A DNA stretch of 63,498 nt from CAYREV01 sp964423345. Its GTDB lineage: Bacteria > Bacteroidota > Rhodothermia > Balneolales > Balneolaceae. The stretch is from contig CAYREV010000015.1 of the NCBI GenBank assembly GCA_964423345.1, forward strand, positions 1 through 63,498. The letters run 5' to 3'. The position numbers and the translations under genes are program-made. This document shows positions 52,910 through 60,787 of this stretch, in pieces. Under the pieces are notes generated by a model that saw only the letters and a program-made list of their open reading frames with translations, was not told the origin of the DNA and searched no databases. How positions within the stretch are numbered: position 1 is the stretch's first letter; each line of letters begins with the position of its first letter.

Positions 52910-54258
52910 TACTGAAAGAGCGAAGTTATCTTATCTACAGCTTCGGGAAGACAAAAGATGATGACCCGGTCGTTGGGTTCTACCTGCGATACCCCCGTTG
53001 CCACCTCAACGGAACCGTTGTGCAGAATGCCACCGACCACGCAGCCTTCGGGGAACTTTATTTTGTTGATGGGGTTTTTGACAATCTTGGAATCCGGGGC
53101 CGCTTGCAGCTCTATCACTTCAGCCTTGATGCCCTGCAGGGCGGTGACAGAGAGGACGCGTCCGCCTCTGACATACCGGTGGATCTCGTTGGAGGCCGCC
53201 GCCTTTTTATTGACCGCCGCATCCAGACCGATGGTCTGGCTGAGCGGAATGTAGTCGGACTTCGAAACCAGGGCTACGGTCTTCTGCACCTCCAGATGCT
53301 TGGCCATCAGGCAGGAGATAATGTTGGACTCCTCGTCGGCGGTCACGGATATAAAGGCGTCGGTGTCGGTGATGCCCTCGGATGCCAGCAGATCGGGGTC
53401 GGTCGGATTGCCGTTGAGCACCAGCACATCTTTGAGTTCCTGGGCCAGCTCCACTGCAATATCATAGTCGGGTTCTATAAGCTTGATATTCCACTTTTTC
53501 TCCTCCTTAGACAATATTCGGGCGATCATCGCCCCGATGGTCGTACCGCCGGCTATCATCAGGCGGTCGATCTCCACATCGGGTTTGCCGGTTGTTTCAA
53601 TAATGGCGGGGATATCCTTGGTTTCGGAAAGGATAAAAATCTGGTCAAGAGCCTGTATGGATACCTTCCCGGAGGGAATGATGGTCCTTCCCTTGCGGGC
53701 AATAGCGGTGACGCGGAAGGTGAGATCCGGGTATTTCCGGGCATACTCAATCAGGTTTTTCCCCACCAGGGGAGAGCTTTTCCCGATCTTGAGTCCGATA
53801 AGCTGCATCTTTCCGTCGGCAAGGTTAATTAAATCGCTTGCCGAAGCCCGTTGCATCAGGCGTACAATTTCGTGGGCGGCACTTTGCTCGGGGTGGATAA
53901 GCACGTCGATACCGAGGTCGGTCGACTTCAGGGGGGCGTTGGGACGGGACAGCTCGTCGCTTCGCACACGAGCGATGACCATCCGGGCACCCAGGCGCTT
54001 ACTCATCATAGAGGCAATCATGTTGACCTCGTCGATACTTGTTACGGCAATGAGGATGTCGGTATCCTGCACACCCGCCTCCACAAGGTCCTTGGCCGAT
54101 GTGGCATTACCCTCGTGGCAGAGTACGTCGAGGTTTTCGGTTACTTTATCCAAGGCGTCCTTGTCCCGGTCGAGCACGATTACATCGTGCTTCTCCTTGG
54201 AGAGCACACTCGCCAGGTCATAACCGATTTCACCGGCACCAATGATTATAATCTTCAA
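52909..54258 (-). CDS. trkA: Trk potassium transporter, NAD-binding subunit
   Basis: 449 residues with two RCK units. The first starts MKIIIIGAGEIGYDLASVLS, with LDRDKD as the ribose-binding acidic end. The second has MIAGGTTIGAMIARILSK and acidic IEPDYD. Each is followed by a TrkA-C domain. It is a cytosolic regulator that gates TrkH with NAD(H)/ATP. It precedes and is coupled to trkH. It is divergent from mgtE over 228 bp. Confidence 0.95.
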   Translation of the reverse strand: MKIIIIGAGEIGYDLASVLSKEKHDVIVLDRDKDALDKVTENLDVLCHEGNATSAKDLVEAGVQDTDILIAVTSIDEVNMIASMMSKRLGARMVIARVRSDELSRPNAPLKSTDLGIDVLIHPEQSAAHEIVRLMQRASASDLINLADGKMQLIGLKIGKSSPLVGKNLIEYARKYPDLTFRVTAIARKGRTIIPSGKVSIQALDQIFILSETKDIPAIIETTGKPDVEIDRLMIAGGTTIGAMIARILSKEEKKWNIKLIEPDYDIAVELAQELKDVLVLNGNPTDPDLLASEGITDTDAFISVTADEESNIISCLMAKHLEVQKTVALVSKSDYIPLSQTIGLDAAVNKKAAASNEIHRYVRGGRVLSVTALQGIKAEVIELQAAPDSKIVKNPINKIKFPEGCVVGGILHNGSVEVATGVSQVEPNDRVIIFCLPEAVDKITSLFQ

Positions 54259-54486
54259 ATCAAGAGCTGATTGGTTAAATTTTTGCTAATCTCATAAAGT
54301 GATTATAAAACTGCAATTTAAAAAACTACATATATAACCATTGGTTCAAATTGCCAGTTCGCCTCACTTTCCTGCCAATAACAGCTTGTTTTTTGTATCT
54401 TAATATGCGATTCTTAAACGCAATCTGCCCTTGCCCCGGCAGTGGGGATTTCAAGACAATGCGATGAAACAAGCAATAATTAGTTT

Positions 54487-55869
54487 ATGATCGTTCACCT
54501 CCTAAAACCGGAATTTGAAGAGCTTATAAAGCAGAAAGACTGGGTTACGCTCAAGGATATTCTTAATGATGTGCCGGCCGTCGACGTCTCCGAGCTGCTG
54601 GAGGAGCTGGATAAGGAGGTAGCAGTGGTTATCTTCCGCCTGCTCAAGAAACAGAAGGCGGCCGACGTTTTTTCCTACCTGAGTTCGGCCAAGGGGGCAG
54701 AACTGCTCGATATGTTTACCGCCCAGCAGCTGAGCGAGGTGATGTCGAACCTGGAGCCTGACGAGCGCGTAGCCCTGATGGAGGAGCTCCCCGGCCACCT
54801 CACCCAACGGGTCATGAACTCCATGCAGGCCACCGACCGTAAGCTGGTCCAGAAACTTCTGGGATACCCCGAAGAAAGCGTCGGGCGACTGATGACCCCG
54901 CGGTATGTGAAGGTGAAGAAAGACTGGACCATTCAGAAAAGTATGGAGCATATACGGAATTTCGGGCACAGTGTGGAGACCGTCAATGTGATCTATGTGG
55001 TTGACGAGAAGGAGAAACTGATTGATGACCTTCGCCTTAATCAGCTTATCCTCGCCGACCCCGAGGCGAAGATTGCTACGCTGATGGACGAAAGTTTTGA
55101 GGCACTCAGCGCTTTCGATGACCAGGAGGAGGCGGTTAAGATGCTCAGTAAATATGACCGGGTGGCGATGCCTGCAGTCGATTCCGACGGGATACTGGTC
55201 GGAATTGTGACGGTTGATGACGTCATTGATGTAGCGGAAGAGGAAACCACAGAGGATATGCAGCTGATGGCCGGAATGGACGCCCTGGACAACTATTACT
55301 CCCAAACCTCCATTTTTGAGATGGTCAAGAAACGCATCGGCTGGCTGGCCGTGCTGCTTGTCGGCCAGTTGATGACCACCACGGCCCTCGGAGCGTACGA
55401 GAGTGTGATCGCGAATGCGGTTTTTCTGTCACTGTTCATCCCCTTGATTATCTCCAGCGGGGGTAACTCGGGATCGCAGGCTGCGACCCTCATTATCAGG
55501 GCATTGTCTACCGACGATATCAAAAGGGAGGACTGGCCCCAGATACTGGGAAGGGAATTGCTGTCGGGACTCATACTGGGTGGATTTATGGCGATCATCG
55601 GCTTTGTGGTTATACTGTCCTGGGGCTATACGATGAGCGCGACCGTGACCCAGGAACTTTGGCTCAGCGCGTGTGTCGTGGCCCTCAGCCTTATAGGCGT
55701 CGTACTCTGGGGCAACCTGAGCGGGTCCATGCTGCCTTTTGTACTATCCAAGTTCGGGCTGGACCCTGCGGTAACGTCGGCCCCCTTTGTGTCTACGCTT
55801 AGTGATGTTATGGGTATAATTATCTATTTTTCGATAGCAGTCATTCTGCTGAAGGGAGTATTGTTATAA
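54487..55869 (+). CDS. mgtE: magnesium transporter MgtE
   Basis: 460 residues. The N-domain of helical superhelix (EELLEELDKEVAVVIFRLLK), a CBS pair (VGRLMTPRYVKVKKDWTIQK and VGIVTVDDVIDVAEEE), a plug helix and five TM helices (RIGWLAVLLVGQLMTTTALG, FIPLIISSGGNSGSQAATLI with the conserved pore segment). Cytosolic magnesium closes the channel through the CBS domains. No M-box riboswitch is visible upstream. Confidence 0.95.
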   Translation: MIVHLLKPEFEELIKQKDWVTLKDILNDVPAVDVSELLEELDKEVAVVIFRLLKKQKAADVFSYLSSAKGAELLDMFTAQQLSEVMSNLEPDERVALMEELPGHLTQRVMNSMQATDRKLVQKLLGYPEESVGRLMTPRYVKVKKDWTIQKSMEHIRNFGHSVETVNVIYVVDEKEKLIDDLRLNQLILADPEAKIATLMDESFEALSAFDDQEEAVKMLSKYDRVAMPAVDSDGILVGIVTVDDVIDVAEEETTEDMQLMAGMDALDNYYSQTSIFEMVKKRIGWLAVLLVGQLMTTTALGAYESVIANAVFLSLFIPLIISSGGNSGSQAATLIIRALSTDDIKREDWPQILGRELLSGLILGGFMAIIGFVVILSWGYTMSATVTQELWLSACVVALSLIGVVLWGNLSGSMLPFVLSKFGLDPAVTSAPFVSTLSDVMGIIIYFSIAVILLKGVLL

Positions 55870-55892
55870 GCCGTAAAAAGTTGATTAGAAGC

Positions 55893-56203
55893 AGTAGAAA
55901 GTAGTAAGTAGAAAGTAGTAAGTAGAANNNNNNNNNNNNNNNNNNNNNNNNNNNNNNNNNNNNNNNNNNNNNNNNNNNNNNNNNNNNNNNNNNNNNNNNN
56001 NNNNNNNNNNNNNNNNNNNNNNNNNNNAGTAGAAAGTAGTAAGTAGAAAGTAGTAAGTAGAAGGTAGTAGGTAGAAGGTAATTGGTGGAAGTGGGATTTG
56101 GCAATTTTAGTACCCCGGGCTACTGAACAGTTCAATATTTAACAACTTGCCCCGACCTATGTCGGGATTCACAATTCACAATTCAAAATTTAGAATTTAA
56201 AAA
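55893..56203. repeat. heptamer tandem repeats flanking a scaffold gap
   Basis: Left of the gap AGTAGAA and AGTAGTA alternate (55893-55927), giving a 14-bp unit. The same unit continues right of it (56028-56069) and degrades to GGTAGAA-type words by 56080. Just before thyA a second heptamer run occurs: ATTCACA twice, ATTCAAA, ATTTAGA, ATTTAAA (56167-56201). The unit number in the genome is unknown because of the gap. Confidence 0.85.
55928..56027. other. 100-N scaffold gap
   Basis: Exactly 100 N, the conventional length for a gap of unknown size, placed inside the heptamer repeat. The true sequence is probably more repeat. Any frame crossing it is artificial. Confidence 0.97.
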
Positions 56204-57052
56204 ATGCAGGCATATTTAGATTTGGTTCGAAACGTTTTGGATAAGGGTGTAAAAAAAGAGAACCGGACCGGGACCGATACCATATCGAGTTTTTCAGAAT
56301 TTTATAAGGTGGACCTGTCGGAAGGGTTTCCCCTGCTGACGACGAAGAAAGTGTATTTCCGTTCGGTTATCCTGGAGCTGCTCTGGTACCTCCGGGGGGA
56401 GGACCATATACGGTGGCTGCGCGATGAGAATGACTGCCATATCTGGGATGCCTGGGCCGACGAGGAGGGACACGTAGGGCCTATATACCCGGTGATGTGG
56501 CGGCGTTTCCCCTATTATGAAAAGGAGGAAGTTTCCTTCGAAGGCAACGCTTCGAAATTTGAAAAGACGGTTTGGGTCAAAAAGGAGTTTGACCAGGTCC
56601 AGCGGGCTATAAGAATGTTGAAGGAAAACCCCAACAGCCGGCGGATTGTGGTCAGCGCCTGGCATCCGGGGCTGCTCGACCAGATGGCGCTGCCACCCTG
56701 CCACGTAATGTATATCTTCAATGTGGCCGACGGCAAGCTGAACTGCCACCTAACCCAGCGTAGTGGTGATATCGCCCTGGGCATTCCCTTCAACCTGGCC
56801 TGCTACTCGGCCCTCACCATGGCTATCGCCAACGAGGTGGGCCTGGACTATGGACATTTTGCCCATACCATTGTTGACGCCCATATCTATGAGAATCACG
56901 TGGATGGCCTCAGGGAACAGCTGGAGCGGGAACCCAAACCGCTTCCTACGCTGAAGATCGCCGACAAGCCGGTTGACGAGCTGGCCTTTGAGGACTTCAC
57001 CCTGGAGAACTACGATCCCGCCCCGCCTATCAAGTTCGAGGTGGCGGTATGA
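56204..57052 (+). CDS. thyA: thymidylate synthase
   Basis: Makes dTMP from dUMP with methylene-tetrahydrofolate. It has 282 residues: the catalytic Cys at 166 (LPPCHVMY), folate/dUMP contacts in NRTGTDTIS, SRRIVVSAWHP, QRSGDIALGIPFNLACY, and HIYENHVDGLREQL. The C-terminus is slightly extended. Its end overlaps folA by four bases (ATGA), so the folate recycling enzyme is co-translated. The heptamer tract ends 2 bp before its ATG. Confidence 0.97.
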   Translation: MQAYLDLVRNVLDKGVKKENRTGTDTISSFSEFYKVDLSEGFPLLTTKKVYFRSVILELLWYLRGEDHIRWLRDENDCHIWDAWADEEGHVGPIYPVMWRRFPYYEKEEVSFEGNASKFEKTVWVKKEFDQVQRAIRMLKENPNSRRIVVSAWHPGLLDQMALPPCHVMYIFNVADGKLNCHLTQRSGDIALGIPFNLACYSALTMAIANEVGLDYGHFAHTIVDAHIYENHVDGLREQLEREPKPLPTLKIADKPVDELAFEDFTLENYDPAPPIKFEVAV

Positions 57053-57522
57053 CCCTTTCCCTGATCGTAGCCCACGATCCCAACCTCGTCATAGGCAAAG
57101 ACGGAGCACTTCCCTGGCATTATTCCGATGACCTGAAATACTTCAAGAAGACGACGATGGGCCATCCCATCGTGATGGGGCGTGGCGTATTCGAGGAATT
57201 GAATGAAAAGCCGCTGCCCGGCCGGGAAAATATCGTGTTGAGCCGCAGCAGGGAGTATGACCATGTGCCGACCTTTTCCTCCATAGACGATGCCCTTGAA
57301 TACCTGGAATCGGAAGAGGAGGTGTTTATCATCGGGGGCGGGGAGATCTATCGGCAGACCCTTTCCATGGCCGACCGGCTCTATGTGACCGAAATCAAGG
57401 AGGCTTTTGAGGGGGACACCTTTTTTCCGGAGTACCGGGACCGAATAGGCGAGGAGTGGCGGGAGGTCGAGCGGGATGAAAGGGGTGAGCTTGCCTTTGT
57501 GATCTACGTGCGGCTATCCTGA
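57049..57522 (+). CDS. folA: dihydrofolate reductase
   Basis: Reduces dihydrofolate made by ThyA. It has 157 residues: LIVAHDPNLVIGKDGALPWH, the catalytic acidic residue in YSDDLKYFKKTT, PIVMGRGVFEEL for NADPH, and EVFIIGGGEIYRQTL. The ATG lies within the thyA stop region. It is convergent with the HD gene. Confidence 0.96.
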   Translation: MTLSLIVAHDPNLVIGKDGALPWHYSDDLKYFKKTTMGHPIVMGRGVFEELNEKPLPGRENIVLSRSREYDHVPTFSSIDDALEYLESEEEVFIIGGGEIYRQTLSMADRLYVTEIKEAFEGDTFFPEYRDRIGEEWREVERDERGELAFVIYVRLS

Positions 57523-57603
57523 ATGGATCCTGAATAATAAAATGATGCCTGAATTACAATAGATCCATCGAAAGGTCAGCGTCCCTGAACGGCCACCGGG
57601 AGC

Positions 57604-58866
57604 CTACAGCTCCAGTTCCAGCTCTTTGAGATGCACCACGTAGGGTTTGACCACCGGCTGGGTGAGTGCGATGATGTTTTTGGTATCGGCGGCCTTTGAA
57701 AATTCGACCGCCGTGTCTTTGTCTTCCAGGATCCATATCCCCTCACTTTCGTACTGGTAGGCCTCGCTGTAGCTCTGGTCAAAATCGTAATAGTAGGAGG
57801 CGGAATCCTTGTCATGGGGGAGCCCCCGTTTTTTCAGCAGCGCCCGGGTCTTTTCCCCAACCTGTGCCTTGAGTTGTTTGGTAGGGTTTTTATTCAGGAA
57901 GGTGGTTCGGAAGAGCGCGCGCGACTGAAATCTTTGGCAGAGGTTGGCAAGGACCGGGTCGTCGGCATCCTGCCAGTATTTGATGCTTTGAAAGACATCC
58001 TCGTCGTCCAGCCGCACATAATGCCGCAGCATCTCGGAACTCACGCCCTTTTTGGCACTGGGCCGGTTCGTGAGGAAATAGGAGAGGGAGGGGGAGGGCT
58101 GGTAGAGGCCGGCTCCACCGTCGATCAGGTGACGCACCCGGAGAAAGATGTTTCGCAGCAGCTTGTCGGCACTCAGTACCGTCTTGTGCAGGTACACCTG
58201 CATATACATCAGGCGCCGGGCGAGTATATAGTTTTCGATGGCATAGATGCCTTTCTTTTCAATGACAATATTGCCCTTGTGTACGCGCATGGTCTTCAGG
58301 ATCCGTTCGATCCCCACCGATCCTTCGTACACCCCGGTGAAGGCGCTGTCCCTTTTCAGGTAGTCCAGCCGGTCAAGGTCCAGCTGCGAGGAGACCAGCT
58401 GGTTCAGGAAGGGTTTCTTGGGATACTGGCCGGTAAATATCTTGATGGCCAGGTCCAGCTTCCCATCCATTTGCCGGTTCAGGTCCTCCATAACCGAGAG
58501 GGTCATCATCTCGTGGTGGAAGTCCTTTATCAGGTTGAACTCGAGAGTGTGGGAGAGAGGGCCGTGCCCCACGTCATGAAGGAGGATGGCTATGAGTGTG
58601 GCCTCATATTCGGCGGGGCTGATAGTCGTATCTTTCTCCCGGAGGTTGTTGAGGGTGCGCTGGGCCAGTTCCATGGCGCCCAGGGCGTGGGTAAAACGGG
58701 AGTGTTCGGCCGCGGGGAACACCAGGTAGCCAAGCCCCATCTGCTTGATGCGGCGCAGGCGTTGTACGTAGGGATGGTCGATAAGCTGCAGGATGGTCCC
58801 CTTGGGAACGGTGATAAAACCGTGGATGGGATCGTTGAATATCTTGTATTGTGTGCTCTTGTCCAT
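57604..58866 (-). CDS. HD-domain phosphohydrolase (SAMHD1/dGTPase-like)
   Basis: 420 residues. N-terminal KIFNDPIHGFITVP and PYVQRLRRIKQMGLGYLVFP are typical of the YdhJ/SAMHD1-like group. Metal ligands are His55 or His60 (HSRFTH), His97-Asp98 (LLHDVGHGPLSH) and the Asp in LDLDRLDYLKRD. It likely hydrolyses dNTPs or another nucleotide; the substrate is not shown. It lies beside thyA-folA, but on the opposite strand. The thioesterase gene starts upstream on the same strand. Confidence 0.9.
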   Translation of the reverse strand: MDKSTQYKIFNDPIHGFITVPKGTILQLIDHPYVQRLRRIKQMGLGYLVFPAAEHSRFTHALGAMELAQRTLNNLREKDTTISPAEYEATLIAILLHDVGHGPLSHTLEFNLIKDFHHEMMTLSVMEDLNRQMDGKLDLAIKIFTGQYPKKPFLNQLVSSQLDLDRLDYLKRDSAFTGVYEGSVGIERILKTMRVHKGNIVIEKKGIYAIENYILARRLMYMQVYLHKTVLSADKLLRNIFLRVRHLIDGGAGLYQPSPSLSYFLTNRPSAKKGVSSEMLRHYVRLDDEDVFQSIKYWQDADDPVLANLCQRFQSRALFRTTFLNKNPTKQLKAQVGEKTRALLKKRGLPHDKDSASYYYDFDQSYSEAYQYESEGIWILEDKDTAVEFSKAADTKNIIALTQPVVKPYVVHLKELELEL

Positions 58867-58872
58867 TTCAGG

Positions 58873-59313
58873 CTAGTTGTTGATATCGGTCTTAAAGGCA
58901 TCGAAGACAGTTGCATCCGGCAGCTTGCTGGGGCGCTGTTTTTCCGTGTTGAACCATACGCCCGAAGCCTCGGCCACCGATACCAGCTGCTTGGAGTCTT
59001 CCAGGTAGATAGCCTGAAAGCTTTGAATGCTGGTGTTGCCGGTGGAAGTGATGCCGGATCCCACCAAAAGATCAGCGGGGAAGGTAGCCGGCCGGATAAA
59101 GTTTATATGAATATCGGCAAGTACATAGCTGTAGCCGTTACCGATGAAGTCCCTGAGTCTGGGAATCTGCTGTATGAAATGAATTCTCGCCTCCTCATAG
59201 TAGGTGCTGAAAATAGCGTTATTGACGTGATTGAGGGGGTCAAGATCACGGAAACGCACCTTCATCGGCGTCCAGTGTGGAAATATGTCGGCACGGTATT
59301 CGGGCTTCTGCAT
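58873..59313 (-). CDS. hot-dog-fold acyl-CoA thioesterase
   Basis: 146 residues of the 4HBT/YbgC type: VRFRDLDPLNHVNNAIFSTY with the catalytic Asp and HVNN segment, then SYVLADIHINFIRPATFPAD, and VSVAEASGVWFN. The usual role is hydrolysis of short- or medium-chain acyl-CoA in the cytosol. The stop is 6 bp upstream of the HD gene start, so the two probably form an operon. Confidence 0.9.
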   Translation of the reverse strand: MQKPEYRADIFPHWTPMKVRFRDLDPLNHVNNAIFSTYYEEARIHFIQQIPRLRDFIGNGYSYVLADIHINFIRPATFPADLLVGSGITSTGNTSIQSFQAIYLEDSKQLVSVAEASGVWFNTEKQRPSKLPDATVFDAFKTDINN

Positions 59314-59496
59314 AATGTTGATAGATCGTGATTAATCGGTCAACAAAAATGCTATCATTATTTGTTATTTCAAAACCGGGTAAGGATCCATCATTAACGG
59401 GGAGAGATTCCCTTATTCCCGGGGAAATGCATTTAGCCTATCAGCTGCGAATTTGTATATTCCGCCATATGGAGAAATTAAATTAAGCATTGAACA

Positions 59497-60573
59497 ATGA
59501 AAGAAACGCCCGAATTTGAATTTTTGGAGAAATTGCTGGTCACCCCGAGCCCTACGGGATTTGAATCGGCCGGCCAGAAAGTATGGAAAAACTACGTAGA
59601 CCGGTTTTCCGACGAAGTGCAGACCGATGCCTACGGATCGGCCGTAGCAAAGCTCAATACCAGTTTCGACGTCGTAACGGTGATGCTGGAGGCCCACTGC
59701 GACGAGATCGGCATGATCGTCCAGCATATCACCGACAAAGGGTATGTCTATGTCAACAAGCTGGGCGGCAGCGATTCGACCATCGCCAAGGCCAAGCGGG
59801 TCTTCATCCACAACCGAAGGGGGATCGTCTCCGGAGTGGTGGGCAATACGGCCATTCACCTGCAAGACAAGAAAAACGGCGGGGGCAAGCAGCCCGGGTG
59901 GAAGGATATATACGTGGATATAGGGGCCAAAAGCAGGGAGGAGGCGTTGAAGATGGTGCAGATCGGCGACCCCATCACCTACTCTGACGATTTTGAGTTT
60001 CTTTCGGACGACATCCTTACCGGGCGGGCGCTGGACAACCGCATCGGCGGGTATATGGTCGCCCAGGTGCTCAGGAACCTCCACGAGCGAAGGGAGGAGC
60101 TGAATGTCAACGTGCTGGCCCTCAACTCGGTGCAGGAAGAGGTGGGCGGCTACGGGGCCCGCATGATGAGCTACCGACTGGACCCGGATATGGCATTGGT
60201 GACCGACGTCACCCACGCCACCGATACGCCCGGCATCAACAACAAGGAGCACGGGCTGGTGAAGCTGCGCAAGGGGCCGGTGGTGCAGCACGGCGGTGCC
60301 AACCACCCGCAGATGGTCGAGTACATTGAACAGGTGGCCGAAGACCGGGAGATCGACATACAGCACGAGGCGACCAGCGTGCGGACCGGCACCGACACCG
60401 ACAGCATTTTCTACCAGAAGACCGGCATCGCCAGTGCCTTGATATCCCTGCCGCTGCGCTACATGCATTCGCCGGTGGAGACCGCCTCGGTGCAGGATAT
60501 CAATTCCCTTATCCAACTGATGACCGAATCCGTGCTGGCCCTGGAGCCCGACCAGACCTTTACGGTATTTTAA
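59497..60573 (+). CDS. M42-family aminopeptidase
   Basis: 358 residues. Two-metal aminopeptidase of the M42 (TET/CelM) family: His67 in LEAHCDEIG, the bridging Asp in GRALDNRIGG, the catalytic Glu pair in SVQEEVGGYGA, the Asp in TDVTHATD, and the last His in YMHSPVE. No signal peptide; members form cytosolic dodecamers that finish peptide breakdown. A two-unit heptamer remnant (TAGAAGT TAGAAAG) follows its stop. Confidence 0.94.
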   Translation: MKETPEFEFLEKLLVTPSPTGFESAGQKVWKNYVDRFSDEVQTDAYGSAVAKLNTSFDVVTVMLEAHCDEIGMIVQHITDKGYVYVNKLGGSDSTIAKAKRVFIHNRRGIVSGVVGNTAIHLQDKKNGGGKQPGWKDIYVDIGAKSREEALKMVQIGDPITYSDDFEFLSDDILTGRALDNRIGGYMVAQVLRNLHERREELNVNVLALNSVQEEVGGYGARMMSYRLDPDMALVTDVTHATDTPGINNKEHGLVKLRKGPVVQHGGANHPQMVEYIEQVAEDREIDIQHEATSVRTGTDTDSIFYQKTGIASALISLPLRYMHSPVETASVQDINSLIQLMTESVLALEPDQTFTVF

Positions 60574-60731
60574 AGGATAGAAGTTAGAAAGCAGGTCTGT
60601 GGTTTAGCTTACCGCTTTGGCATGAATCAAGGTATACAATAATCCTCCAGTACATACCCCATGATAAAGGTCATATATATTAATAGCTTATCGAAAACTT
60701 GTATTGATTTAATTATTTTCATTAGGTTGGC

Positions 60732-60769
60732 TTAATGGTACCCCTATCTGATTGCTTTGGTACCATTAA
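60732..60769. promoter_or_regulatory. perfect 11-bp inverted repeat before the BspA-like gene
   Basis: TTAATGGTACC and GGTACCATTAA form a perfect stem with a 16-base loop, ending 19 bp before the ATG at 60788. GAGAGG (an SD-like site) lies between. It may be an operator or a leader hairpin that controls translation; there is no T run. Confidence 0.5.
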
Positions 60770-60787
60770 AATAAAAGAGAGGCCATC

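Noticed and set aside
54259..54486. Magnesium riboswitch before mgtE
   Set aside because: The 228-bp region lacks the M-box pattern and shows no strong structure.
55824..56135. Minus-strand frames crossing the N gap (repeated LLTTFYLLLST)
   Set aside because: They translate the heptamer repeat and N bases; not a real protein.
57814..59331. 505-codon open frame antisense to the HD and thioesterase genes
   Set aside because: Both minus-strand genes have intact catalytic motifs; the plus-strand translation has no recognisable domain and spans two genes.
59413..60516. 367-codon open frame antisense to the M42 aminopeptidase
   Set aside because: The plus-strand gene has all metal ligands in order; the antisense product is His/Val-rich shadow.
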